From NCBI GenBank assembly GCA_014529385.2, contig CM043970.1:49529898-49593897 (forward strand): DNA of 64,000 nt. Direction: 5' to 3'. Below the pieces are notes generated by a model that saw nothing but the letters and a program-made list of their open reading frames with translations, did not search any database and was not told the origin of the DNA. Below, piece after piece: positions 11,816 to 23,144 of this stretch. Within the stretch, counting starts at the first letter, position 1. The number at the start of each line of letters is the position of its first letter. This stretch comes from Adiantum capillus-veneris (Eukaryota > Streptophyta > Polypodiopsida > Polypodiales > Pteridaceae). The position numbers and the translations under genes were made by a program.

Positions 11816-12976
11816 ATGTGGAAAATTAGCTCATGGCTCCTGCTCCTGCTCCTGCTTGTGGCCGCAACGAGCCCTCGGTACATTGAGGCCGCCGGCAGCA
11901 GCCTCCGCAAATCCTCAAACTCCCACCCGCCGAAGCCGCGATGCCCAGACCCAGACTCAGCGACTTCAGCGACGTGGAAGTCGCGCTGGGAGTCTGTCTC
12001 CAAGATCCCAAAGCTCAAAGGCCTGGAATTCACAGAGGCAACAGGCTATCTTCTTCAGATGTGCTCAAATGCTTATGAATATGATTATTATCAAGCAACA
12101 CCAGGTCATGCCCTCCCTGCCATCCCAGGATGGCACCTCTCAGAAAAAGTCCCACCCCTCGCTCCTTCCCGTGCCGGCGCCGCCGGGCTCCGTGCCCTCC
12201 TGTACGAAGAGGATGCCAAGCCCCTCAACCAACCCCGTGTCATCCTTGTCTTCCGTGGCTGGAAAACCACCTCCACTTCCCGTGATGAGCTCGCCGATCT
12301 CTGCGCCGGTAAGTCCCTATTCCCCAAATATGTCGACTTCCTCTCCCCCCCTTCCTTTCTCTGCTCCAGCTTCTTTGATGACTGCAACCTCGACTACCTC
12401 ACTCAAGCCATCGCGTATACGCGCCTTGTTCTAACCAGCTACGACGCCTCCTCCCTCCTCCTCACTGGCCATAGCTTCGGCAGTGGGCTCGCCATCCTCG
12501 TCTCTGCCGCCTTGCAACTGGATTTCTATGCCTGCTCTACTCATGGAAATGTGAGTGTCTTAACATCCACCATGCAAAATGCCTCAACCTCAACTGACCA
12601 GGAGATCACAAAGAAGCATAAATGTCGTGTTGCCTTGCCCGTCGTCTCCTTCTCGGGCCCCGGCGTCCATCGTTATCTGAATAAGAATGATTTGAAACTG
12701 TACAACATGCGCTACATCATCACCATCTCTCATAAGTGGGATTTTTTCTCTGTGCGTGCAAAATGGAAAGATTATCGCGGGTGGATCTGCAAGTATTGTG
12801 CGAGTGAGCCGGATCCATGCAGTGCTTGTTTCTCTGATGATCTCCGTGCTACTTCTGAGCTAGCAATGCTCAAGGTAAGAAAACCAGCCTTGCACAAAAT
12901 TGTGGAAGGCAAGGTGGACGAGAAAGTAGTTCGTGACGACGACGACGACGACGACGATGATGATGATGATGATGAT

Positions 12977-13008
<32 letters not shown>

Positions 13009-13156
13009 CGACGACGACGATGACGATGATGATGAGTGCCCATGTGTACATGAGGATGAACCATGTTGGGATTGCTTGGCACAGACACATTCTCCGGAAT
13101 CGTTAACAAGTGCATCTGTTGAGTCGCCAACGCCCTCATGTAAGTTCCATGATTGA
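11816..13156 (+). CDS. Secreted class-3 lipase-like alpha/beta hydrolase with poly-Asp tract
   Basis: Single-exon frame of 446 residues from the ATG at 11816. I chose this Met because a signal peptide follows at once (KISSWLLLLLLLVAATS); the frame stays open upstream but has no earlier ATG. A strand before the core reads VILVFRGW (around residue 140), and the nucleophile elbow is GHSFG at residues 218-222 with Ser220 (12473-12475), the G-x-S-x-G motif of class-3 lipases. The region after it (SFSGPGVHRYLN, then ISHKWDFFSVR and a Cys-rich CKYC...CSAC) recalls ATG15-like plant lipases. An acidic run of 33 Asp covers residues 374-406. Likely an esterase or lipase entering the secretory pathway; the substrate is unknown. 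I could not assign the catalytic Asp and His with certainty. No frameshift or stop breaks it, so it is probably a working gene. Confidence 0.82.
12935..13033 (+). repeat. (GAY)33 codon repeat encoding 33 Asp
   Basis: A pure run of GAC and GAT codons, 99 nt, in frame in the lipase-like gene. The mixture of GAC blocks and GAT/GAC alternation argues for slippage expansion followed by interruption. It is read in frame and does not break the protein. Confidence 0.95.
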
Positions 13157-13364
13157 CCATGCATGAAAGCTTCTTGCGTATGTAGATCATGCATCAAACT
13201 TGGCATTCCACATAAGATCATATGCATTCTAGATGGCCCATCGACAACCATTGTCTTCTTGTCGTTGGAAATGAGAAGCTCAAACCTTGGACTTGTTTGT
13301 AGTGTCTATAAGAAATCTTAGCTTCATATTTTGTAAGTGGCTCACTCTATTAGAGCCCATATTA

Positions 13365-14140
13365 TAGAGTTTGTATGAACAATTCTATTTAACTTTACAT
13401 AAGATGATCCGGTCTTGGGAAGATATTTTAATTCATCTATATTGAAGTATTTTACGTATAGAAAGGGTTTTGCAGTTAGAAATTAGAAATTAACAAGAAA
13501 AAGGGATCATTTTATTGCCTCACAATATGTGAGTACAGGGTTGTTTTTAATACCATTTGAACGCATGTCATATGGATGGTTTCTTATAAGTGCATCCATT
13601 TTTAATACCATTTGAACGCATGTCATATAGATGGTTTCTTATAAGTGCATCCCTCGATCTTTCACCTTTCAATGCTTGGTACTTCATGTTTGTCTTTGCA
13701 AGAGCTAAATTAAAAGTTTGTTTTCTTAAAATCTCTTGCCTTGCATTCTTTCTAGAGTTTGTATGAACAATTCTATTTAACTTTACATAAGATGATCCGG
13801 TCTTGGGAAGATATTTTAATTCATCTATATTGAAGTATTTTACGTATAGAAAGGGTTTTGCAGTTAGAAATTAGAAATTAACAAGAAAAAGGGATCATTT
13901 TATTGCCTCACAATATGTGAGTACAGGGTTGTTTTTAATACCATTTGAACGCATGTCATATGGATGGTTTCTTATAAGTGCATCCATTTTTAATACCATT
14001 TGAACGCATGTCATATAGATGGTTTCTTATAAGTGCATCCCTCGATCTTTCACCTTTCAATGCTTGGTACTTCATGTTTGTCTTTGCAAGAGCTAAATTA
14101 AAAGTTTGTTTTCTTAAAATCTCTTGCCTTGCATTCTTTC
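13365..14140 (+). repeat. 388-bp tandem duplication, two copies, downstream of lipase gene
   Basis: Copy 1 is 13365-13752 and copy 2 is 13753-14140. By eye they are identical. Each contains an internal 55-bp tandem pair (13544-13653 and 13932-14041) beginning TTTTTAATACCATTTGAACG. Perfect identity indicates a very recent duplication or an assembly duplication. It lies past the stop codon, possibly in the 3' UTR or flank. Confidence 0.92.
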
Positions 14141-14852
14141 TGATTCTACAAAGAAAGTAAAAGCATTAGCTTGCAAAATTATAAGGATTTGTTTGTTCAT
14201 AACTCTTTCTAGGTTCTTGCCTCTTTACCATTCTTCTCTAGTAAATTTTATTTGTTAGGAGTTTGGTTTATGTTTATTGCATGATAAGAGGCACACCAAC
14301 TCTCTCTATCTGTTACTTCACTAACCTAGATCGTGCGAGCTAATTTATGACACGTTTTAAATCATGTTCACATGTCTGATAAAACATGCTCTAGGAAAAG
14401 TCTATTAGATTATATGCAAGCATGTGTTTAGCACTATTCTCCTTGGTTTATTACCATTTGCAATAGCTTACTGCATTTGATGTTGTATAATACTTACTAG
14501 CATGTATATTTTAAAATGAGGTCATGTTTTTTATTAAACATTCACATTGGTTAGTCACTTATAGATCTTTTGCACTTTTATTGCATGTGTAACAAGTGAT
14601 TAGGATCACAAGACTTGCTTAGTGGAAGAAGTTAATGCTATCTCAAGTCGCATCTCTTACTTTCAAGAATACGAAGAAAGCATCTTTAATTGTGAAAAGA
14701 CCTTCGTATTCATCTTGAATCTTCACAAAAGGGATAAGTCATAAAAATCATCTCTCGCTAAAAGAAATAACTAGAAGGATTATATAGGCTCATTAGTGAC
14801 ATTTTCATTTCTCCACCAATAGTAACTTTTTTGAAATAGCATTGAAATTTTA

Positions 14853-14911
14853 CTTTTCTGGTGCATGAGGAGAGCGGCCGGGAGTGCCCTACCTGACTAC
14901 TAAAACAAAAC
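14853..14911 (-). repeat. Right arm of the degenerate inverted repeat
   Basis: The reverse complement reads GTTTTGTTTTA, then GGGCACTCCCGGCCGCTC, CTCATGCACC and AGAAAAG, matching 11154-11213 with scattered substitutions. The similarity ends sharply on both sides of the roughly 58-bp block. Confidence 0.65.
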
Positions 14912-15158
14912 AGTGAAATTTTAGATTTTTACTTAAGCCATTAAGGCTAAGCAATGTCGTGGCATTGCCCTTTAACCAAGCAAAACAGCACGTAGTAGTT
15001 CATTGAAATGCTTCTTTTTTGTGCATACCCACGGTTAAGTAGCACATTGCCTTCAACAACTTGTTCAGAAAAAAGCACATACTAGTTCAACGACTTTTTT
15101 GTATAACTAAGAAAAAAAGTTATGACACATCACAATCACTTATTGCAAATTATGGAGA

Positions 15159-15330
15159 CAAGGCTTGTAGTTGTGATCCTTGGACCTATGAGTTATCAAT
15201 ACAAGCGACAACCCAACTGATACTACATGTGACTTTGAAAGTGGGCAAGGCTTGTAGTTGTCATTCTTCCACCTACGATTTATTAATCCAAGGAACAACC
15301 CAACTGATCTGACATGCGACTTTGAAAGTG
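15159..15330 (+). repeat. Degenerate tandem repeat, about 86 bp x 2
   Basis: Two adjacent copies sharing CAAGGCTTGTAGTTGT near the start and CAACCCAACTGAT plus GACTTTGAAAGTG near the end, with substitutions in between. Confidence 0.75.
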
Positions 15331-16594
15331 CACCTTCAATTTCCAAGCCAACTTGTCAGGCAATGTTTGATCTCCGGATGCTAAGACGGGCATGACACTA
15401 GCTAAAACAAGTTGAAGTCTCACTTGGGCATTTTAAAGCAAAAAGTTAAAAAGAGAGTCATGACGCTTTTGAATGAAGGACCTATTTGAAAGGTAAGAAA
15501 AACATTTTATAGCAAGAAGGGCTCAAGGCCCTTATGAGGGGGACCAATTTTTAACTAAAAAAAGGCATTCAAAAATGTGTACGCTCCTCTATGCCTCTAT
15601 GTCGTGTTTCGACATGCCAACCATTAAAAAACCTTTGTATCAGAAGTATGGTAAATCTGGCTCTAATCATTCCAAAGAATTTTGGAATGGGAATGGCCTT
15701 TGGGAAGCAAACACCACCACGACTTGCTTCACAATTACAAAGATGAATACCTAGAGTCCTATCACTCACAATGTATTTCACTAGTCATTGTATGAAATCA
15801 TACGTATGTAGGCAAAGCAAATACAGAAGTGCTAGTTTGAATGTGCAAATTGCACTTGCTAAGTATTTGGATTCAAACCAAAGCCTTATGTGAGATTGAA
15901 ATAAGTCCATTAAGTATTGCACATAACATCACGGCATCGCGCTCTCAATAGACAAGCGGACAATTTCTGTAGGCTTCAAGCTTAGGTCCCAAAAGGACCA
16001 TAAGATGTGTATTCTGGCATCGGGACAAAAAAAGTAGCGTCTACGACTTCATATGAAATCACCCAAAAATAAAAGTCAGTACTTGAGAAAGAAGCTGAAT
16101 TATTATTATTTTTAAATATAAAACTTAAATTTACTGTGAAAAAGATTAATGCTTGAAAGGGAAAAAATGTACTAAATTAGCTTGCTTTCACCCATTCACA
16201 GATACCATGATGGAGATTTTTGCCCGTTTTCTATAGGTGAAAACGTGAGCTACCCTTCAAAACATACACTAAAATGTCTATAAAAATCATAAAATCTTGG
16301 AAATTTAAAGGGCAAGGGTGCCCGTCAAAAATCAACCCTGATTGGAAATAGACATAAAACTTCAAATTGAAGGCAGCATGATCAATCTATCCATTTCTGT
16401 TTAGGCTAATTAAAGCTCAAACAATGAATTAATCTTAATCTGAGTGTAGAAAAATTTGGAAAAGAATGAAAGCTTACAAAGGCAACAGAAAACTGCAAGC
16501 CTGGTGGGAAGACAAATTTTGTCTTCTACTCAACTCATTTAACCCTCACCAAACAATGCCTTTCAGCTGAAGGGAAGAAAAAAATAAAACGAAT

Positions 16595-17498
16595 TTAATT
16601 TTTGCTTCCACCTGCTTTGTTGGGGCGGTGGTGGAAACCTCTCTGTTGCTGCTCCTCTTTGACAATGGAGTTACCATTGACCCCTGGCTTGAGGCCAGGA
16701 TGCGCAGACTCTTTCCTTGTGGCTTTCCTTGGAAGAATAGGCTCACCACCAGACCCTGCGGATGGATGCCATGAACCTAGAGAGTCCCCTCTTTCTACCA
16801 GGTGATCACCTTGTTCAATTGCTCCTGCTGGCCGTTGGGTCCTATTGGACTGAAGTTCTGACACAGGTATTGGTGCGAATGGTACCAAAGGTTCGGACTT
16901 CTGTAAGAGAGGTGACATCATGACCACTCCTGGCTGCATTTGAAGAGGTCTTCCTACATTACCACTTCCACCCGAGCCGCTTGAGGGAAAGAAGACGCCA
17001 GTGCCCAAGTTTGGAGGTCGTGGAGGAGCTCGGGGAGGGACTGCCGGCCACCCAGCAGGGCTCAAGACACCCATCGGTGGAAATGTCCGGGCGGGGCCGC
17101 CTGGGACAACAACCGGCACGTTTCCAGGTGCTGTCACTAAATGTTGAGGGATTGGGTGAGGACCGTGTGCGAACGGCCTGAGCGGTGGAGGTATGGGAAG
17201 CACCCCTGAAGCATTGGCCATACCAATATGCTTCATCATGGCCGGCACCAACCCATGGACCCCAGGTGACCCCCCTCCTGGCAAACCAACTGGTGGCCAC
17301 GCTGCTGCCGCCGATGATGGGAGAACAGAATTTGGCGGTGCTGGGTGTGTGGATGGTATTTTTCCACCTGATGAGAGCATGTCCATGACCTTGCCACTAA
17401 GGAGCTTTGCAAAAGTGACCATAATTCGCTTCCCTGGCGATGGAATTACCGCTCGACTTGCAGCCTCAGCACTGTTTCCTTGTATGACTAGGGCAGAT
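16595..17498 (-). CDS. ALKBH-like gene, last exon: end of oxygenase domain and Pro-rich tail
   Basis: The acceptor TTTATGAACAG precedes 17498. The first 30 residues finish the double-stranded beta-helix core (GNSAEAASRAV...GKRIMVTFAK). The remaining roughly 270 residues are rich in Pro, Gly and Ser with no fold visible, like the disordered C-terminal tail of plant ALKBH9/10 proteins. The stop codon is at 16595-16597. Confidence 0.85.
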
Positions 17499-19208
17499 CT
17501 GTTCATAAACCACAACTTAAATTGTGAAGTAACAGAAGCTTAGTTAAATCAATGAAAACAATCAACTAGCTAAATCCAAGCAAAGCCCAAAATCATCGAT
17601 GCAAGTCGTAAACATCCACCAAACAAAGTAAAGCATTCATAGTCACCATCTATATCATCCGCAATATTGACTAACTACTAGAGCATCCCTACTATGTCAT
17701 TAGTGCCCCCTGCACACACACCCCCCCTATAGTGCTTTCCACTATAGCATGCTCTCACCCAATTGCCAAACTGTCCTAGAAGAAAAAGTTTACAGTAGAA
17801 CGTACCCAGAAGGAAGTAAAAGTTTAAATCGACTTTTATGATCCCCACCATCCAAGGGTAATTTATGTCCAAAAACAATGGTACTCTCTGCCATCAGAAA
17901 CAAGCAGCAAAAGTACTGATCCACATGTTGGTAGCTTAGAAAAGGAGGACAATCTTCACCCTGTTGTTACATAAAAGACTTGTCAAAACTTGTTTAAGTG
18001 GTAAAACACAAAGCATAAAAGCTCACAAAAAAGTGGCTTGTAGAATACACAATACCTCTTCCAAGACCTCAATGCTGCAATAATCAGGCCTCTTGCTTGC
18101 AGGTAGAATGTGCCACAAGATCAGACGATCGATAAGAGAATTGAAAACCAGCGGCATAGGATCTAACAATTCTCCTGCACCAATCAAATTTTTTTGGACT
18201 TTTAAGTCAGTTACCTTGTACAACTAGAGTGAAGCACCTAATCAAATACCTGAGCCTTTGTTGTTATCTCCAAACTGAATTACTTCCTTGGAACTCCCGT
18301 TCATTCTTTTCTCAACTACGAATGTCTTTCCTGAAAGAACCACAAAATTCTTTTGAAATTTTTTCAAGAGCAGTAGTAACAGGTAAGCAAAATGCTGACT
18401 CCTTTGTCCAATCTCTAATACCAGACAAAGAGGTAGAAGCTAAAGCTATAGGCATCTGTAACAGTTTTTACACAAGCCCACCCAAACAAGTAACTAGAAA
18501 AGGAAAAAACATGGTCAATACACAAGCTGTTGTATCCCACAATTGCGACCATATAGCAAGAAAGGGACACCGTGGCACTGCAGACAACCTGACGGATCAA
18601 TGATGATTTTATCTATGCTCAAAAGTACAAGGTGCCAAATGATGGAAGTCTTTTATTGTGTATAAAACAAACTGACATTATATACCTCGATGAATCCAGG
18701 ATAAGCCTAGATTCAAGTGCAAGGTATAGACCCATGGTAGTCACCCACAAGACAATATAACCATCAGCTCCATCATGCATAGTATTGACTAAATACGACG
18801 ACTATTTAAGCCAGTTCTTCATGCTGAGCCTCAAAGTAAGCTGAGCTCTTTCCTAGATAAAATCACTAGACCCCATCATGCTAGAATGATGCAGATCTGC
18901 TCCACAATATCTTTCATTCCCATTTTATCTCATCAAGAATCTTAGCCTAAGAACTGTTTATGGTACAGCCTATGACAAAAGAGCTATTGGATTCTTAGAA
19001 ATGCATGAAAAGTTTGCAGTCCAATATGAAGTTAAGTGCTCTTGTGCATGTTAAATTGCATGACGGGAATTTATCTCTGTATACCACCAAATTCTCCTCG
19101 CCTTCCTGAAGACTGCAATTCCGTTATAAGAGAAGCAACTTGTGAAGCCTCATATGTGTTCAGCACATTTTCGTAAAGTTCCAACCCTTCAGCCACATTT
19201 ACCTGCAA

Positions 19209-19256
<48 letters not shown>

Positions 19257-19556
19257 CAAAAGAGGCTGATTTCTATTACTTGCCCTCAAAGAATGTAATA
19301 AAAATAAATATTCACATAGTTGTATATTGTTTACATGGGTTTGGTTTAATTGATGGTGCATTGCTATAATCGCATGGCCTGGTGGTGATTAGCACATTAG
19401 TGAGTAGGTAGGTGCAGGATACATTGGCAATGGCTTCGATTTAACAATTGTGCCGCCGTATTTTAAACGCGGTTGGCGAGCACGCCTCTCACATATTTTA
19501 TGGCATTAGATGATGTAGCATTTCTGACAAATGAGTTATTATTTACCTGCGATATG

Positions 19557-19614
<58 letters not shown>

Positions 19615-19935
19615 CAAAAGAGGCTGATTTCTATTACTTGCCCTCAAAGAATGTAATAAAAATAAATATTCACATAGTTGTATATTGTTTACATGGGTTT
19701 GGTTTTATTAATGGTGCATTGAGGATTGATATAATTACTATAATCGCATGACCTGGTGGTGTTGATTAGCACATTAAGGAGTAGCTAGGTGCAGGACACA
19801 TTGGCAATGGCTTCTATTTAACAATTGTGTCGTCACATTTTAAATGCGGTTGGCGAGCATGCCTCTCACATATTTTATGGCATTAGAGGATGTAGCATTT
19901 CTGAAAAACGAGTTATTTTTTACCTGCGATATGAC

Positions 19936-19996
<61 letters not shown>

Positions 19997-20251
19997 ATAT
20001 GACCGAGCACTGGAGCTACGGAGATCCAGACGGCCACGATTGAGGAGAGGGTCTACATAGCATCGACGGAGACTATAGCAAAGGATTCGAGCCATACTCT
20101 CTCAACATCTAGAGTGCAGATGAGGATGGATTCTAGTAGTAGTATCTTTGTTCTAATTCTTTTGTACCCAGACATGGTATTAGATTCACCATTTTGTAAC
20201 AGATTGGTCTCATAGGTCATTTTGGCCTTTTGAAAACGTTAATATTTCATT

Positions 20252-20328
<77 letters not shown>

Positions 20329-23058
20329 ATATTGTTTATTTGGATTCGGTTTTATTGATGGTGCACTTAGGATTGATACGATTATCATGGTCACATGGTA
20401 TGGTGGTGTTGTTGGCAATGGCTTCTATTTTACAATCGTGCCGCCACATTTTGGATGCAGCTCGCAAGCACGTCTCTCATATATTTTACGCCATGAGAGA
20501 TGTTGCTAAATTGACTATTTTTCTTATTTTTAGAGTAAATTCTATTTAATGAAATTAGGATATTTCAAAATGTGCACTTGAACTGTTAAGTTAGGAACTC
20601 TAGATCTACAAGAACTGATAAAATCCATCAGGAACGGACATCTCTGATGTGTCATATGATGGGTGACTAAGCTTCACGAAGGAGTTGTTCCGTAAGTTCG
20701 GTGTGAGTGACCGAGTAACAAATATTCTTGATGCGTTACAGGATGGGTGACGGATGGGTGATGGGAGCATCATAAAGGGCATATTTGTGAGTGCACAAAT
20801 GTGGTGCGTATACGGAAGGAGATGAGAGAGAGTACACCGTGTGTGAACCTCTGGAACTAGTGAGTGAGGTGCTCCTTATTCATATGTATATAATGAATAA
20901 GGGCATGTACACACATGGGTGGGCCGTCGGACATCCGAGCAAAAGGCGTAGCGCCTTTACCCCAACAAACTCCCACTTAAAGGCGATGCGCCAATAAGTG
21001 AGACCTACTAGTTAAACTACTAGTATGTACAAGAAACTAGGTGAGAGACTCTCTCACCCTATGCCCACTGGCTCACTCAGTCGATAACATGCAGTCGTAT
21101 CGGCTGTGGTGGTAAGCGAGCATGCATACCCACGCTAGAGCCTGCATGTAAATCCCGCAGACTACTCTGTATGGTCTGCAAAACTCCACTATGCATCATG
21201 CTAGTGTCAGCCATCGCACGACTGACAATCCGTATTGCAAATGCTCCCACTGCAGATGCTAGGTCGGGCCTCGGCACTAGTAGGTCGTACATGAGACGCC
21301 CGAACGCTGACGAAATCTGCGCAAACATGGATGTACTCGCCTCCCCTACTCTATTTGCATGTATTGTATCATCAGGACTATTGATCGCGCATGGATGTGT
21401 CAACACCAACACTACGTCCCTCTCACCCATAGGCAAAATTGTGCGTCCTAGCACCAACTCATCAACCTCTAACATGAGCATATCAAAGAACTCCATGTCT
21501 CTCTAGGTCTCTAGAGAGCAGACCTGCTCTACCTCTGCCTGCACAAACTCTAACAGCACCTGCTGTGTCTCACTACAGCACTGCCGCTCTATCTCTATAG
21601 AGTCCACTAGCAGGTCCTGCACAGCTAAATGCTCTATCTCGTGAGCATGGCGGAGCTCACCCGCGAAGGAGACACGTCTCATTTCTCGCTCAAAGCATGC
21701 TAGCAACAAAACCGAGACTATGCCGTCTCGAACCTTAGATACATGCATACGGTAAAGCGCACAAACTCTGACAACACCTGTTGTCTCACTAGAGCACTCC
21801 CACTCTATCTCTGTCTCTATAGAGTCCACTAGCACGTCCTGCACAGCTAAATGCTCTGTCTCGTGAGCATGGGGGGCTCACCCACGAAGGAGACACGTCT
21901 TGTTTCTCGCTCAACGCATGCTAGCAACAAAACCGAGACTATGTCGTCTCGAACCTCAGATACATGCATATGGTAAAGCAAGCCACTACAGGCTCCCCTA
22001 GCAATCACTAGTGATCCGCAATGCATCTGGAAAGACTGCTCTCTAAGCAGTATCTGACAACCAAAATCTGCTAACTGTCTCACTGAGATCAAGCCCTGTC
22101 TCAGCTGAGGAACGTAGCACACAGGTCGTAGCGTGTATGATGCACCACTGGCCGATGACAAACAAACGTCTTCTGCACCCTCTATGTCACATGCTGAACC
22201 ATCAGCAAGTCGCACGCAACCAAGTCTCCCACTAGAAAGCAAGTGTCACGCAAACAAGTCTCCCACTAGAAAATATGTTGAACCACTCACGACATGGTGT
22301 GACGTAGAAAGCAGCATCACTATCTAGTAACCACTGTGGAGAAAGTGTATTATCCATAGATATATCTGCAAGAGGTACACTCGAGGCAAGCATGACATCG
22401 GGACGTAACACTTCCCCCCTTATTTTTAATCGTTGTCCTCAGCAATATCCTCCGTTATAAAACCGTGAAAATGATTCCTTAATGATCTAACTGACTCTCA
22501 AGTGGCTTGGGATTCAGGACGATGTTTCCACTTGATCAAATATTAGGAGTACAAAGACTTGCGAGACGGAGCCTTTGATCGAGAACCGATTCGGGTTCAA
22601 GTGGAATGTAATTGGTGGTGTCTTGCAAGGTTGGGACTTCCTCGGGAGGAATCACTGGGTCATCCTGCTCCAGCAGTTCCTTCATGTGGAACACGAGATG
22701 AACAGCAATGTCTAGAGGCAAGTCCAGCTTGTAAGAACTCGCACTTATCTTTTTTGTGATATGAAACGGACCACAACAATGAGAAAATAATTTAAAACAT
22801 GGACCAGGTCGTATCGTTTCGGACTATTTCGGTACCCTAAGGTACACCCACATGCCCTCCATCGCCGGATCCATCTTGCACACATGACATGACACAAGCC
22901 AAACTCACATCTAGACACACGTAGTGAGCGGACATCAGCTCACCTCCCAGCCATAGAGCCAATACGGGCTCACCCCGAGCCTGCAACCAAGGGGCAAGCC
23001 AGTACCACAAGGGCCTAGGGCCGGTGTCCCATACCACCAAGCCCACACCAATAAGGGT

Positions 23059-23144
<86 letters not shown>

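Larger units (their letters stand above)
14142..16590. other. AT-rich intergenic region, no gene recognised
   Basis: No open frame of note. It contains the right arm of the inverted repeat and a degenerate tandem repeat (listed). It separates the 3' ends of the lipase-like gene (plus) and the ALKBH-like gene (minus), which are convergent. Confidence 0.6.

Noticed and set aside
12860-13251. Poly-Ser, poly-Val/Ile and poly-Arg/His frames opposite the lipase-like gene
   Set aside because: They are antisense or out-of-frame readings of the GAY repeat.
17193-17543. Plus-strand frames over the ALKBH last exon
   Set aside because: Shadows of the Pro/Gly-rich minus-strand exon.
19071-20095. Open frames with (SL)n or (RE)n repeats
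   Set aside because: They are translations of CT microsatellites; the only real coding part is the exon at 19085-19202.
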